This document shows, in pieces, positions 14,349 to 22,500 of a DNA stretch of 22,500 nt. The position numbers and the translations under genes are program-made. Source of the DNA: Chara braunii. Its lineage: Eukaryota > Streptophyta > Charophyceae > Charales > Characeae. The stretch is taken from positions 1,898,733-1,921,232 of the forward strand of contig BFEA01000259.1 of NCBI GenBank assembly GCA_003427395.1, read 5' to 3'. Within the stretch, counting starts at the first letter, position 1; each line of letters opens with the position of its first letter. The notes beneath the pieces were generated by a model. That model was not told the DNA's origin. It did no database searches and saw only the letters and a program-made list of their open reading frames with translations.

Positions 14349-16600
14349 TTTTTTTTTTTATTTTTTTTTTTTGGAAAACATTAACTCCATCATACTGGTG
14401 GGGAGCTGCATTCGCTGGAAACCGGGTCCAGCGTCCCTTACTATAACAGCATAACCTCACAAAGTGGATCGCCTTGTTCCATAGGTGCCTGGAGATTACC
14501 AGGTTACCTTGCTCCGAAAAGGATATCCATTTGAAAGGCGAGTTCCATCTATCCAACATTTTACCTTCAGCCAAAATCAGTGTTAATGGATCTTTTGTAA
14601 CCTGGAGTTTCCTCCATCCTGCCAATATAAGGTTCGGAATGGCAAATTTAAACTTATTCCTATTTAAACTTATTCCTAATGGCAGCTGGGGACCAGACTC
14701 TGTTTTTAAAACGTCTGTCCCTCCTAGCCAACCATAGGACCCAGAAACCGATAGCTCTAGATTGTTTGCAATGATAGAAACCTTATCCTGATTCCTGCTA
14801 CCCATCATAATGAATTCCTTAGTTCTAACAATGCTTGGACCATATGCAAAAAAACACATACTACTGACCCAGTCCTAAAACACCTTTGCCACAATGCAGT
14901 CCCACCACAGGTGGTTGAAATCTTCCAATGCCTCATGTGGGCATACATCACAGTGTGGGGAGATCTCCATCCCTCTGCTTATACACCATTCAGCTGTAGG
15001 TACACAGGAGTGTAAAAGTGCTGCGATTGGAGGCCTGCAACTTTGACTTCCAATATGTAGAGCAATAGTGAGATGAAAAAACAGGCCCATGTGTTGCCGA
15101 ATGATGGCCAGGTACAAACCTCCCCTTTCTTCCTCCAGTTATTCCAGACACTGGCCTGTAATGTAGACGCCTTGGATCTAAGGGCGTAACCCACCTTCGG
15201 ATTATAATCTGTGATCAGGATTCTTGTGGAAGAGGCCGATTGATTCGATTGGACCCAGCCTGTTCTCTGTGCATCCACTTTCCAGGATTTCTTGGGAGCC
15301 CCACCCAAAAGTAGGGAGAACTTCTTGAGACCGTTGATGCTATGTTCCACCACGCCCACCTCTGTCCAGGTGTGGTTTGCATGAACACAAGCATCCTCTG
15401 ATTGCTTCTTGAGGTATTTCTTCTCAGGTAACCAGACTGAGAACACAGGATTCTGTGAGTCCTCACCGGATGTCAATCCACCCTTGAGGGATGGCCTGCT
15501 GCAGCTGCCGCTTGTGCTCTTCCACCCTGTGTAGTCCTTGCCGTTTCTCTTTCAACTCTTCTGTAGATTTCCACTGTCCACTGTTCTCATGCACCAAGTG
15601 TTCTTATCTGCCATTACTCCTCTTTGTAGCCATTTTTTGGCAAAGTTTCTGGGTTTGCTGGCGACAGAGAAGGAAGAACCAGATGGGTCAGTAATAGCGG
15701 GGTTGTCAAACAGGCAGGTGCGAAGTACTTCTTTCTTGTCAGAGGGGTTGTCCAGTGTATATGGGAGCATTCTGCCCCAAGCTTTTAGGATAGGAGACCA
15801 CGTTGGTGATTTGACTGAGGAGATCAGCGGGTGCAGTAAGAGGCACCGCCATACTGCTTTGGGGTCTGCCAGACCCCATTCTTTGTGAAGAATGGACTGT
15901 GCAAGAATCATCCAGGGCTGGGGGAGGTCTGTTGTAAGTAGTCTAACAGGCCATTTGGATAAGAGGGCGTCGTTCTGTTTTTCCGGGTCCAGGATACCAG
16001 GCCTCCCTGGGACCGCTTCTCGGTGACCTTCCACCAGGCCACTTTACTGACGCATGTTGCGACTATAGCATCCCCTTTCCACAAGTATCTTGTCAGCAAT
16101 TGGCGGATTAATTTAGCCGAGCCAGAACAGATGGCTCTAATAGAGAGGATATATCAGCCTGTAGAAAGGATGGCGCAGTTAGTAACCAATGCTCTCCCGA
16201 AGAGGGAGTGGAAGGTATGTTTCGAGCGTCTTGTGCATTCGTCCCTAATTCTATTTTCCAAGATGCTGGCCTGTTCATGACTATAATCCCCGAAGGAGAT
16301 CAGAGTACCCAGGTACCATTCCGAATCTGTATTGGCCGTAGATTTGATCCCCATATCAGTAGCCAATGCACTGTGGTTAGCTGTTAGGGCTGTTGACTTA
16401 GACCAACTGATTTTCATTTCGCATGCTGATTCGTACACTGTTAAGCACTGTCTAAGGGCTTCCAAGGAAGACTGGGAGTTTGTAGTGATTGCAGAGAAGT
16501 CATCAGCTAAAGCTGAGACTTTCAGCTCGTACTGGGGAGAAACTTTTAGGCCGCTGTAGTCTTTGTGGGCACGGATCATGTTAAGTTTTTGTTTTTTGTA
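14349..16600 (-). mobile_element. 5'-truncated non-LTR retrotransposon (LINE)
   Basis: The minus-strand copy ends in a poly-A tail (A-runs complementary to 14349-14373). It retains the second half of ORF2: reverse transcriptase catalytic motif, the post-RT region and a zinc-binding domain. It begins abruptly near 16590-16600 without motifs upstream of the catalytic box, so it is 5'-truncated, as is usual for target-primed reverse transcription. No clean target duplication was found. Its last ~40 bp are shared with the fragment at 1549-1700. Confidence 0.8.
14440..16600 (-). pseudogene. LINE ORF2 remnant: reverse transcriptase, post-RT region and zf-RVT domain
   Basis: Order on the minus strand: NMIRAHKDYSGLKV, then YELKVSALADDFSAI holding the catalytic ADD (about 16507-16499), followed by a post-RT segment (YESACEMKISWSKSTAL, then YLGTLISFGDYSHEQ); after a frame change, LWKGD ... 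KVAWWKVTEKRSQGGLVSW (about 16085-15984), the conserved W/GG segment of LINE proteins; a middle segment to about 15100; then, in another frame, CDVCPHEALEDFNHLWWDC (about 14940-14886), the C-x2-C-x7-H-x4-C knuckle of the zf-RVT family. An in-frame stop at 14875-14877 interrupts the C-terminal stretch, which continues open to about 14440. No apurinic endonuclease domain remains. Several frameshifts make it non-functional. Confidence 0.75.
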
Positions 16601-17135
16601 GTTGCAAGAAGGAAAAAATAACGGCAGAAAAGGTGGCTGCACGTCCTCCTCCCTATTCATGAGTATCGGCTCACAACTGAGGGCGAGTACATTCTCGGGG
16701 TAGTGCTTCCCTTTGGGGCACGCGAGATACAGCCCAGATTCTTCTTTTTTTTCCTTTCTTTTGTAGCAAAAAAAAAAGCAAAAAACAAAAACGGGAAAAG
16801 ATGGTGTGCAACGCGAGTGCCTTCACATTCATGACAGGAACTTGAATTCTCCCACAATTGAGGGAGGATACATTCATTTTGGGAAAGTGCCTAAAACATT
16901 CATTTTGTGTCAGGCACTTGGATACTTCCCGTTTCTCACGGGGAGTCAGCCTAGAAACTGCCAGGATTCTCTCTTCCATGGAAAAAAAGAAAATGAAAGC
17001 AATGAAAATGTCATTGGCTTTAGGCTGAAACTGCATCCAGATACGTATGTCGAAGCGTTATCATGAAATGCTCTGCCAACTGTGCTTTTCCTTTATTCTT
17101 TTTTTTTTTGTCCTTTTCCATTTCACGTCCTTGCA

Positions 17136-17172
<37 letters not shown>
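16601..17172. other. Spacer with hairpin and poly-T tract
   Basis: No gene seen. Near 16871-16930 an imperfect hairpin pairs AAAGTGCCT with AGGCACTTGG and is flanked by GGATACATTC-type sequence. T-rich stretches lie at 16744-16763 and 17099-17109, and a T-run of about 33 lies at 17139-17171, directly before the tandem duplication. Confidence 0.45.
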
Positions 17173-17174
<2 letters not shown>

Positions 17175-17690
17175 TCAACAATGGACGACTCCTAACTCAT
17201 TTGATCAACGTTAACCCAAACAGTGCAATCCCAAGGAAGCCTGAACCACCTAGGCGGGTTTCTCACCACGCACCCTTGGATCTTCTATGAGATCTACAAT
17301 CAATCGGACCAAGATCACCATGGATACAGTTCAAGTTTGCTTCCTGTCCTAATGATGCTAACTGCAGGGAATAGCGCTCCCACCACTGACGGGGGCACTC
17401 ACACTGCCTCCGTACTGCCGCTACCCAAAACTCAGCAAAGGACGACTACTAACTCATTTGAACAACTTGAACGTTAACCCAAACAGTGCAATCCCGAGGA
17501 AGCCTGAACCACCTAGGCGGGTTTCTCACCACGCACCCTTGGATCTTCTATGAGATCTACAATCAATTGAACCAAGATCACCATGCATACAGTTCGAGTT
17601 TGCTTCCTATCCTAATGATGCTAACTGCAGGGAATAGCGCTCCCACCACTGAAGGGGGCACTCACACTGCCTCGGTAGTGCCGCGACCCA
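17173..17690 (+). repeat. Tandem duplication, ~257-263-bp unit
   Basis: Copies at 17173-17427 and 17430-17690 differ by about a dozen substitutions and a 6-base insertion in the second copy. Both contain GGGGGCACTCACACTGCC (17391 and 17654), which resembles the TIR of elements B1 and B2. Each copy has an open frame starting at GTG (peptide HLGGFLTTHPWIFYEIYNQ and onward), kept open in both but without ATG or known relatives. Confidence 0.92.
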
Positions 17691-18880
17691 TGATATTGTA
17701 TTTTCCAACCAATTTTATTGAAACGGAACCAAGAACTCCAACAGATATGCCCAGGTTATACAATGTGCTTAAAATGACATTAGATTAGGACTAGATAAAA
17801 ATGCATATCCTGCTATTCCGCCTCAAAATCTGGCCTATACAGATGGTCAGGTACCCAATTGGAAATCAGCCTAAATCAGCCTGAATAGCTGATTCTTCAC
17901 AATGTGTAGGAGCAGCATGAAGAACAACAAGAAGAGGTTGTCGAGGCAAGCAACGACTTGGATGTACCACACGCATATGATCAACCCTGCTCGCTGTCTG
18001 CACATTAACCCATGGCTGTCCTTTGACAGGCCACTCTTGATGGATTAACCCCTGAACTCAGCATGAGTACAAAACTCTTCCCGACAGGTAGAGCAAGATA
18101 GGGAGACCACCGCAAGCAAGCCAGATACCCAACTCAGACCTCCAAGTCGCTAAGGGGCTTGAATTCGACCTGCTGCAAGAGCGAGAGGTGCCGGTCTCAA
18201 GTCCGTTCTCTCTCCTGCTGCCAGCAGGTCGGTGTCTTCAAATGGGAACAGCGTCCATGGACTCCAGTATGTCCTCTTGGATTTCCGTGCATGTGGAAAC
18301 ATGCACGTCGCTGTGTGCAATGCCATGGCAGCGCTGTTGTGGGCGGTGGGAGAGCGTGCAGCAGTGGTGAGAGTGCTTTGGTATTTCCAAGAGTTCGAGT
18401 ACCAGCTCCGGCATCAGTCTGAGTCTTCTCCAAGGGGCGCGTGCTCCGCATCAGCCTGTCTTCTTTATGGACGGCCCAAGATTACATCACTATACCGGCG
18501 CTTCAGTAGCATAGTCTACTCGAAGGTATTACCAGGCTTCATGGGAGGAGAAAGCCGGTCTCATAGTTGGGCTTCTCTGTATCTTTCCACAGCTGTAGAG
18601 TATTACCAGGCTTCATAGGAACGTGGGTTATCAGTATTTCCTGTACCCTTTGATTAATCTCGTTGATAGGATAGGTTTAGTGTTTGCTGGCACGTTGAAA
18701 TGAGACATCTCCTGCTCTCCTCTGGCAGGATATCTGATCAAGGAGAAAGCCCGTCTCATATTCGGCGCTGCTCCGTATCTCTCCATAACTGTAGGGGGTT
18801 TTCCCTGGAGTCCATTGGGCAGTTTTCCCTGGGCCCGCCACCTTCCTCCCCCATAACGCTTCCAACCCTCCCGTGGAAGG
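17691..18880. other. Unassigned region with short direct repeats
   Basis: No convincing gene. GTATTACCAGGCTTCAT occurs twice, 72 bp apart (about 18527 and 18599). Between and after these, a GAGAAAGCC(G/C)GTCTCATA block with TCTCTGTATCTTTCCA or TCCGTATCTCTCCATA recurs (about 18550 and 18742). These look like diverged dispersed repeats. Confidence 0.4.
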
Positions 18881-18914
18881 CTGGCGGCCGATGTATGGCC
18901 GAAGTACTGGTGGT
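18881..18914 (-). mobile_element. Right end of a TTAA-family element (T3), left end not found
   Basis: The sequence ends AGTACTGGTGGT followed by TTAA (18915-18918), matching the right ends of T1 and T2. GGCGGCCGATGTATGGCC just inside resembles the subterminal CCGATAGCTGAGC region of T1. A matching left end was not seen upstream, so it is a fragment or its left end has decayed. Confidence 0.45.
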
Positions 18915-18918
18915 TTAA

Positions 18919-19060
18919 ACCACCAGTGCCTTTCCCATATGTTGGCCGCGGGCCCTGCACGCCAACGATTCGGGATGAATCTGGCCGCCGTGAGAGGCCA
19001 GCGCCGTCCTCCGTGTTAACGGGCGGGCTTCTTTTTTTGGCTGGGAAAGGTACTGGCGGT
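18919..19060. mobile_element. TTAA-family MITE T4
   Basis: 142 bp. The left end ACCACCAGTGCCTTTCCCA and the right end GGGAAAGGTACTGGCGGT are inverted copies with two mismatches. The left flank is TTAA (18915-18918) and the right flank CTAA (19061-19064), one base off. It shares its left TTAA with T3. Confidence 0.7.
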
Positions 19061-19064
19061 CTAA

Positions 19065-19240
19065 ACCACCAGTACCTTTCCACGCTCGAAAAACAAAAGT
19101 GCGGTGGTCAACACAGAGGTGCAGGCCCGCCGCAAAATGGATGGAGGTGGTGGGCAGATACGTCCGTGTGGAAACAAATTTTCACGGCGCATAGGGCAAT
19201 TTCAGGCCCGAGGCCAATACATAAGAAAAGTACTGGCGGT
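19065..19240. mobile_element. TTAA-family MITE T5
   Basis: 176 bp. The left end ACCACCAGTACCTTTCC and the right end AAAAGTACTGGCGGT form a TIR. The right flank is TTAA (19241-19244); the left flank is the same CTAA that borders T4. Confidence 0.65.
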
Positions 19241-19244
19241 TTAA

Positions 19245-19348
19245 ACGTACCTGACCACGTTTACGGCCAGACCATAGCAAAATGTGCGACTGTGAGTACA
19301 CCTGAATTCAATTCTTTTGTCTTTTGTTGTTCTGGGTTATTCAACTTG

Positions 19349-19407
<59 letters not shown>

Positions 19408-19627
19408 ACAAACACGGTTCCTTTGTATTAAGGGCCCTGTGCCCAAGGCTAAAATACAATGAAAGTGAGTCGCAAATTCAGGGGCCACGAGGTCTCCCGC
19501 TCCACTTCTGCAAGCGGAGCCCGTCCCCTGTGAAAAAAGGAAAGAAAAGAAAAACCAAAGCATGCACAAACATCATAACAAGTCGACCGTATCATGGATA
19601 GGACTCATACGACAAGACGTAGAGCAA
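19245..19627. other. Spacer with a long poly-T run
   Basis: No gene. A run of about 53 T's lies at 19351-19403. It may be the reverse of a retroelement poly-A tail or a simple repeat. No retroelement body was recognised on its 3' side. Confidence 0.5.
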
Positions 19628-21590
19628 GGGGCTCGTTCCACACTCCTCGGGGCATCCTCAGGCCCCGAGGATGATTCCTTGGAGTCGCCCGAGGAAATTC
19701 CCGCCTTCGTTCCACTCATCCTCGGAAATGTTCCCCGAGGACGATTCCTCAGGTGCTCCCGCGGCCAGTTAGATATTTCGATACGCAGATGTGGGGGGGT
19801 GGCAAGGTTGGTCCAGCGAGTTGTGTCCGTGGCGTCGTCCTTGGTCCAGGAGCTGTGGGCGGCGCGAATTCGAAAGTGCACCGCGGAAAAAAAAAAGAGG
19901 CTACGAAAATGGTGCGCAGTCCCGGATTCGAATTTCGAAATTCGAATTCGCGTAAGCGAATGACAGCGGCGTGGGTGTCCCTTACGGCTGACAGCAGCAA
20001 CATTTGTCGGCGGGACTGTTTGGGTACGGGGTGGCGGCTGCGTAGCTTCTACTGCCTCGCCGAGCGTCCATGAATACGTCCGAAGCAGCACGGCCGCCGT
20101 CACACGATCGCCAACGTTGTCTACTTCGCTACGCGCACCTTCGCCGTCGACGTGCACGCCGTACAGTCGNGTTGTCACGACGCGGCATCGCTGTTGTTCC
20201 CACCGAAGTCGAGCCTTCTTCACTTGGCGACGACAAGCGATGGACGTGGACGGGGACGCGGTTCATGACACACTCAGCAAGGCGGAGAGGGCGGCTGTGG
20301 CAGCGGCCGTGAACATGATACTCATCAGGTGTCAATTGCAGAGGACCGAGGGGAGGATGAGAGCAGCCATTCGCGAACGCCGGAAGAAGACGCTGCCTTG
20401 GAGGATCCTTGTTGTTCCCCGAAGCCTCCCGCAGCGGCGCTGGAGACCTGGGTGTTCGCTGAACAGCCGTCACGTCGCCGCCATCGTCGTCGGGATGGGG
20501 GTTTACGACGGCCGTTCGAGAGACGGCTGCAGACCTCCCGCTACCAAGTCCAAACGACAGATTCACGCCGCCATCGCCATCGTGGTCGCTGAGCCCCTGC
20601 TGGAGGATTTCGGTGTAGGACTGCCCATTACCGCCCTCGCGGCTTCCAAACAGCTCTGTAGGCGCCCACTCCTGGGTGGATCCGCTTCCCAGCGGCACGG
20701 TCCATGACCGTCTATCATCCGCCTCCTCGTCGTCTGTGTCAGGCAGAGGTTGCAAGTGCGGTGGCAGGTGCGCGTACCCGGACCGCTCCGACGGCCTTGA
20801 ACTATTCGATGGGTTGTGCCCAGACCACCGCCCACCGTGCTCCCCTGCCGACCCGCTGATCGCCTGCCGGCCGTCCATCCTGGCGTTGTTCTTCAAAGAC
20901 CTCCTTCTGCAACCACGTCGCGGAACGCTGCCGAGGATGCACACGTGGAAGACAACCAGGAGGAGGAGCAATAGGACGACCAGCAGCAGCAGCGGCAGCC
21001 TCCGAAAGACGTCGGTCATGAAAGGCACGTGGATGACGTTGGCAGCTAGAAGACAACGGGGGATCTATCACGTAACGGCGAGGGACACTCTGCTGCAAAT
21101 GCCTGAACGCAGCAAACGACAAAAGCAGGGTAACGCATTCCGTTTGTGAAGACAGTGCGCAATCGCCCAACCGGGGGACGGTTGAAATATTCGAATCCGG
21201 CGACCGTTGGGGGCCTTCCTGCTCGGGGCCAAGGGCGGCGACGCAAGACAGCCGCTTTTAGACGTCGTGGAGGCCAGCAGGCCGCAAAAGGGGACCGTTG
21301 GCGGACTGCTCCATGACGCCGACCGTTGCCGATCGAAGATGTCCGTCCACGGGCGGCAGGAACAACAATGGTAGACGGTCGTCGCAAAATGTCGTCGAGA
21401 GAGCTGCCGACGACATCCCGATTCTTTCGGATGCTCGACCTCCGAGGGACCTCGGGAGGTCCCTTGGGGAACGTGTCGAAATGGCTGTAGCCCGAGGAAT
21501 CCCCGAGGAAATGTTTTCACATTTTTTTTCCAATTTCTTCCCCGAGGATAAGTGGAACGATCATTTCCTCGAGAGTGTGGAACGAGCCCC
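19628..21590. mobile_element. TIR element C1 (GGGGCTCGTTCCACACTC), ~2 kb
   Basis: The left end GGGGCTCGTTCCACACTC matches the complement of the right end GAGTGTGGAACGAGCCCC exactly. CAA flanks both sides (19625-19627 and 21591-21593). Inside both ends, further GTTCCACT(C/T)ATCCTCGG and CCTCGGGGA motifs pair, giving an extended subterminal inverted region rich in CCTCGG/CCGAGG. Terminal G-runs with a 3-bp duplication suggest PIF/Harbinger. It contains a minus-strand remnant frame (20129-21028) but no complete transposase. Confidence 0.75.
20129..21019 (-). pseudogene. Remnant transposon ORF in element C1 (possible N-terminus of a Myb/SANT-type accessory protein)
   Basis: The frame of about 296 residues opens at ATG 21019. 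It starts with a Leu/Val-rich stretch (LLLLVVLLLLLLVV), then low-complexity Ser/Arg/Pro/Asp sequence, then QSYTEILQQGLSDHDGDGG and VNLSFGLG in the middle (about residues 137-163). From memory, proteins with YTE/D-LLQ-GL and V-LSFGLG segments ahead of a Myb/SANT-like domain are frequent in Chara gene models; I cannot verify this here. No Myb/SANT domain or DDE nuclease follows; the frame degenerates into Arg-rich sequence and contains an N (near 20170). In PIF/Harbinger elements the Myb-like protein helps bring the transposase to the ends. It could also be a chance frame in GC-rich DNA. Confidence 0.35.
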
Positions 21591-21808
21591 CAAGTCCTGA
21601 ACAAGCCAACACTCACAAGTGAGACAAGTCGAGACAAAGTGTGTCGAAATGCAAAAAAACTTGAAAGTTACGGCAATCCAAAAATTCCTCAACACCAGGA
21701 CGTCGAGCCATTCCACAAATCCCTACATCCGTCTCCACAAACAAAATGGACAAACCGTAAACAAGTCGACTGCAGAACTAAAATTTAAACGAGGAAGTCC
21801 TAACCCTA

Positions 21809-21825
21809 ATAAATCCAAAATTCCT
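21809..21825 (+). repeat. Target-site duplication, left side of SINE copy 3
   Basis: ATAAATCCAAAATTCCT, identical over 17 bp to 21974-21990 on the other side of the SINE. Confidence 0.92.
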
Positions 21826-21973
21826 TTTTTTTTTTTTTTCCCAAACGATGACCTTGAGATATCGTCATTGAACTGACTGCCCCCTAGTAATTCAGAATTA
21901 CTATAATCTGGTCATCTGATCGTATCTGGATTCGATCTTGGATCAATATTTCAACAGTTTTAGGCCCATTGGT
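21826..21973 (-). mobile_element. tRNA-derived SINE, copy 3 (A box degraded)
   Basis: It lies between perfect 17-bp duplications (21809-21825 and 21974-21990). On the minus strand the head lacks a recognisable A box (GGGCCTAAAACTG in its place), but a good B box, GATCGAATCC, lies at 21929-21938. The shared body runs to GATATCTCAAGG and ends in an A-tail complementary to 21826-21839. The perfect target duplication suggests the youngest of the three insertions, despite the altered head. Confidence 0.85.
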
Positions 21974-21990
21974 ATAAATCCAAAATTCCT

Positions 21991-22500
21991 GAAGTGTGCC
22001 AAACCCGGTTTTACAATTAATTTTGCCTAAAGCGGCACTCCTAACCCTAGTAACACCAAAAGAAGAGAGGCTAAATAGAAATTGTAACAAAGCCAACCCT
22101 AACAAGGGAACTAACAAATGACCTACCAGATGAAAAAACAACCAATTCAGGGTTCACAGTTCCTATCCACTTCTCAAGACAACGGAATTCCTAACGCTAT
22201 CAAAACCCAGAACAAGAGAAAACTCGTAAAAATAACCCTAATCTCTCGTTAGCCTATAACAACTCTAAAAGAAGTTCAATACCAAAATGTTCATCAAATT
22301 ACTATATTAGAAGGTAAAAGAGACGCAACAATTCACCGATAGATCCATCTAAAAGCATTTCAAAAGCCTCAACAAACCCATCATCAAAACAAACGAGTGT
22401 ATAGTAAGCCCGTCTATAAACAACTACACTCCACTGACCATTATCGTTCATTACCCAAATCGTCGATTTAATCAAAATCAATGTCACAGAGGCTGGCCAG
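21991..22500. other. AT-rich tail of the window with AACCCTA motifs
   Basis: No gene could be supported. AACCCTA occurs at 22043, 22095 and 22234, and also at 21802 just before SINE copy 3. This is the telobox-type motif found upstream of many plant translation-related genes and in plant telomeres. A minus-strand frame of 61 residues (22302-22487) has no recognisable domain and could be an exon fragment cut by the window edge. Confidence 0.4.

Noticed and set aside
18159-18618. Overlapping frames with Cys-rich segments on both strands
   Set aside because: Cys spacing does not fit any zinc-binding family and the region contains diverged repeats.
19317-19601. Frame with a poly-Phe stretch
   Set aside because: Translation of the T-run at 19351-19403.
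22302-22487. Minus-strand frame of 61 residues at the window end
   Set aside because: No domain or start context; too short to support as a gene, noted only as a possible exon fragment.

Overview
This window reads as repeat-rich nuclear DNA of a eukaryote. It has long (CT)n/(GA)n tracts, poly-T runs, a few N bases, almost no long open frames, tRNA-derived SINEs, U6 snRNA fragments and several transposon classes. The best guess, an inference from memory, is a charophyte green alga such as Chara. The reasons are an N-terminal GIY-YIG Penelope-like element (a green-lineage type) and transposon-protein fragments that look like those common in that genome. I found no convincing host gene.

Layout. 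1-1550: microsatellites and a large foldback with a (CT)n/(GA)n core. 1549-1700: a 5'-truncated LINE tail. 1980-3905: short tandem duplications, two tRNA-derived SINEs with target-site duplications, and a U6 snRNA pseudogene. 3935-7376: a cluster of small terminal-inverted-repeat (TIR) elements with 3-bp target duplications (PIF/Harbinger-like), and two elements flanked by TTAA, one of which holds a nested 3-bp-TSD element. 7703-13535: a nearly full-length, decayed Penelope-like retroelement (PLE) on the minus strand. 13538-13990: foldback MITEs with a second U6 fragment. 14349 to about 16600: a 5'-truncated, broken non-LTR retrotransposon on the minus strand. 17173-17690: a tandem duplication of about 260 bp. 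18880-19244: TTAA-flanked elements packed end to end. 19628-21590: a TIR element of about 2 kb with a remnant frame. 21826-21973: a third SINE with a perfect 17-bp target duplication. 21990-22500: AT-rich DNA with AACCCTA motifs.

The most interesting object is the PLE. Read on the minus strand it has a pseudo-LTR of about 490 bp, a leader, ORF1 (CCHC zinc knuckle plus charged coiled coil), a GIY-YIG endonuclease, a linker with a C-x-C motif, a reverse transcriptase with PLE-type motifs, a 3' region, and a second pseudo-LTR. Both pseudo-LTRs carry a hammerhead-ribozyme fold. Each copy has one core substitution, at a different core position, so together they imply an intact ancestral ribozyme. 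As I recall, published N-terminal-endonuclease PLEs (Naiad/Chlamys) were said to lack canonical hammerheads, so this combination may be new.

Nothing here looks autonomous today: the PLE and the LINE both carry frameshifts and stops.
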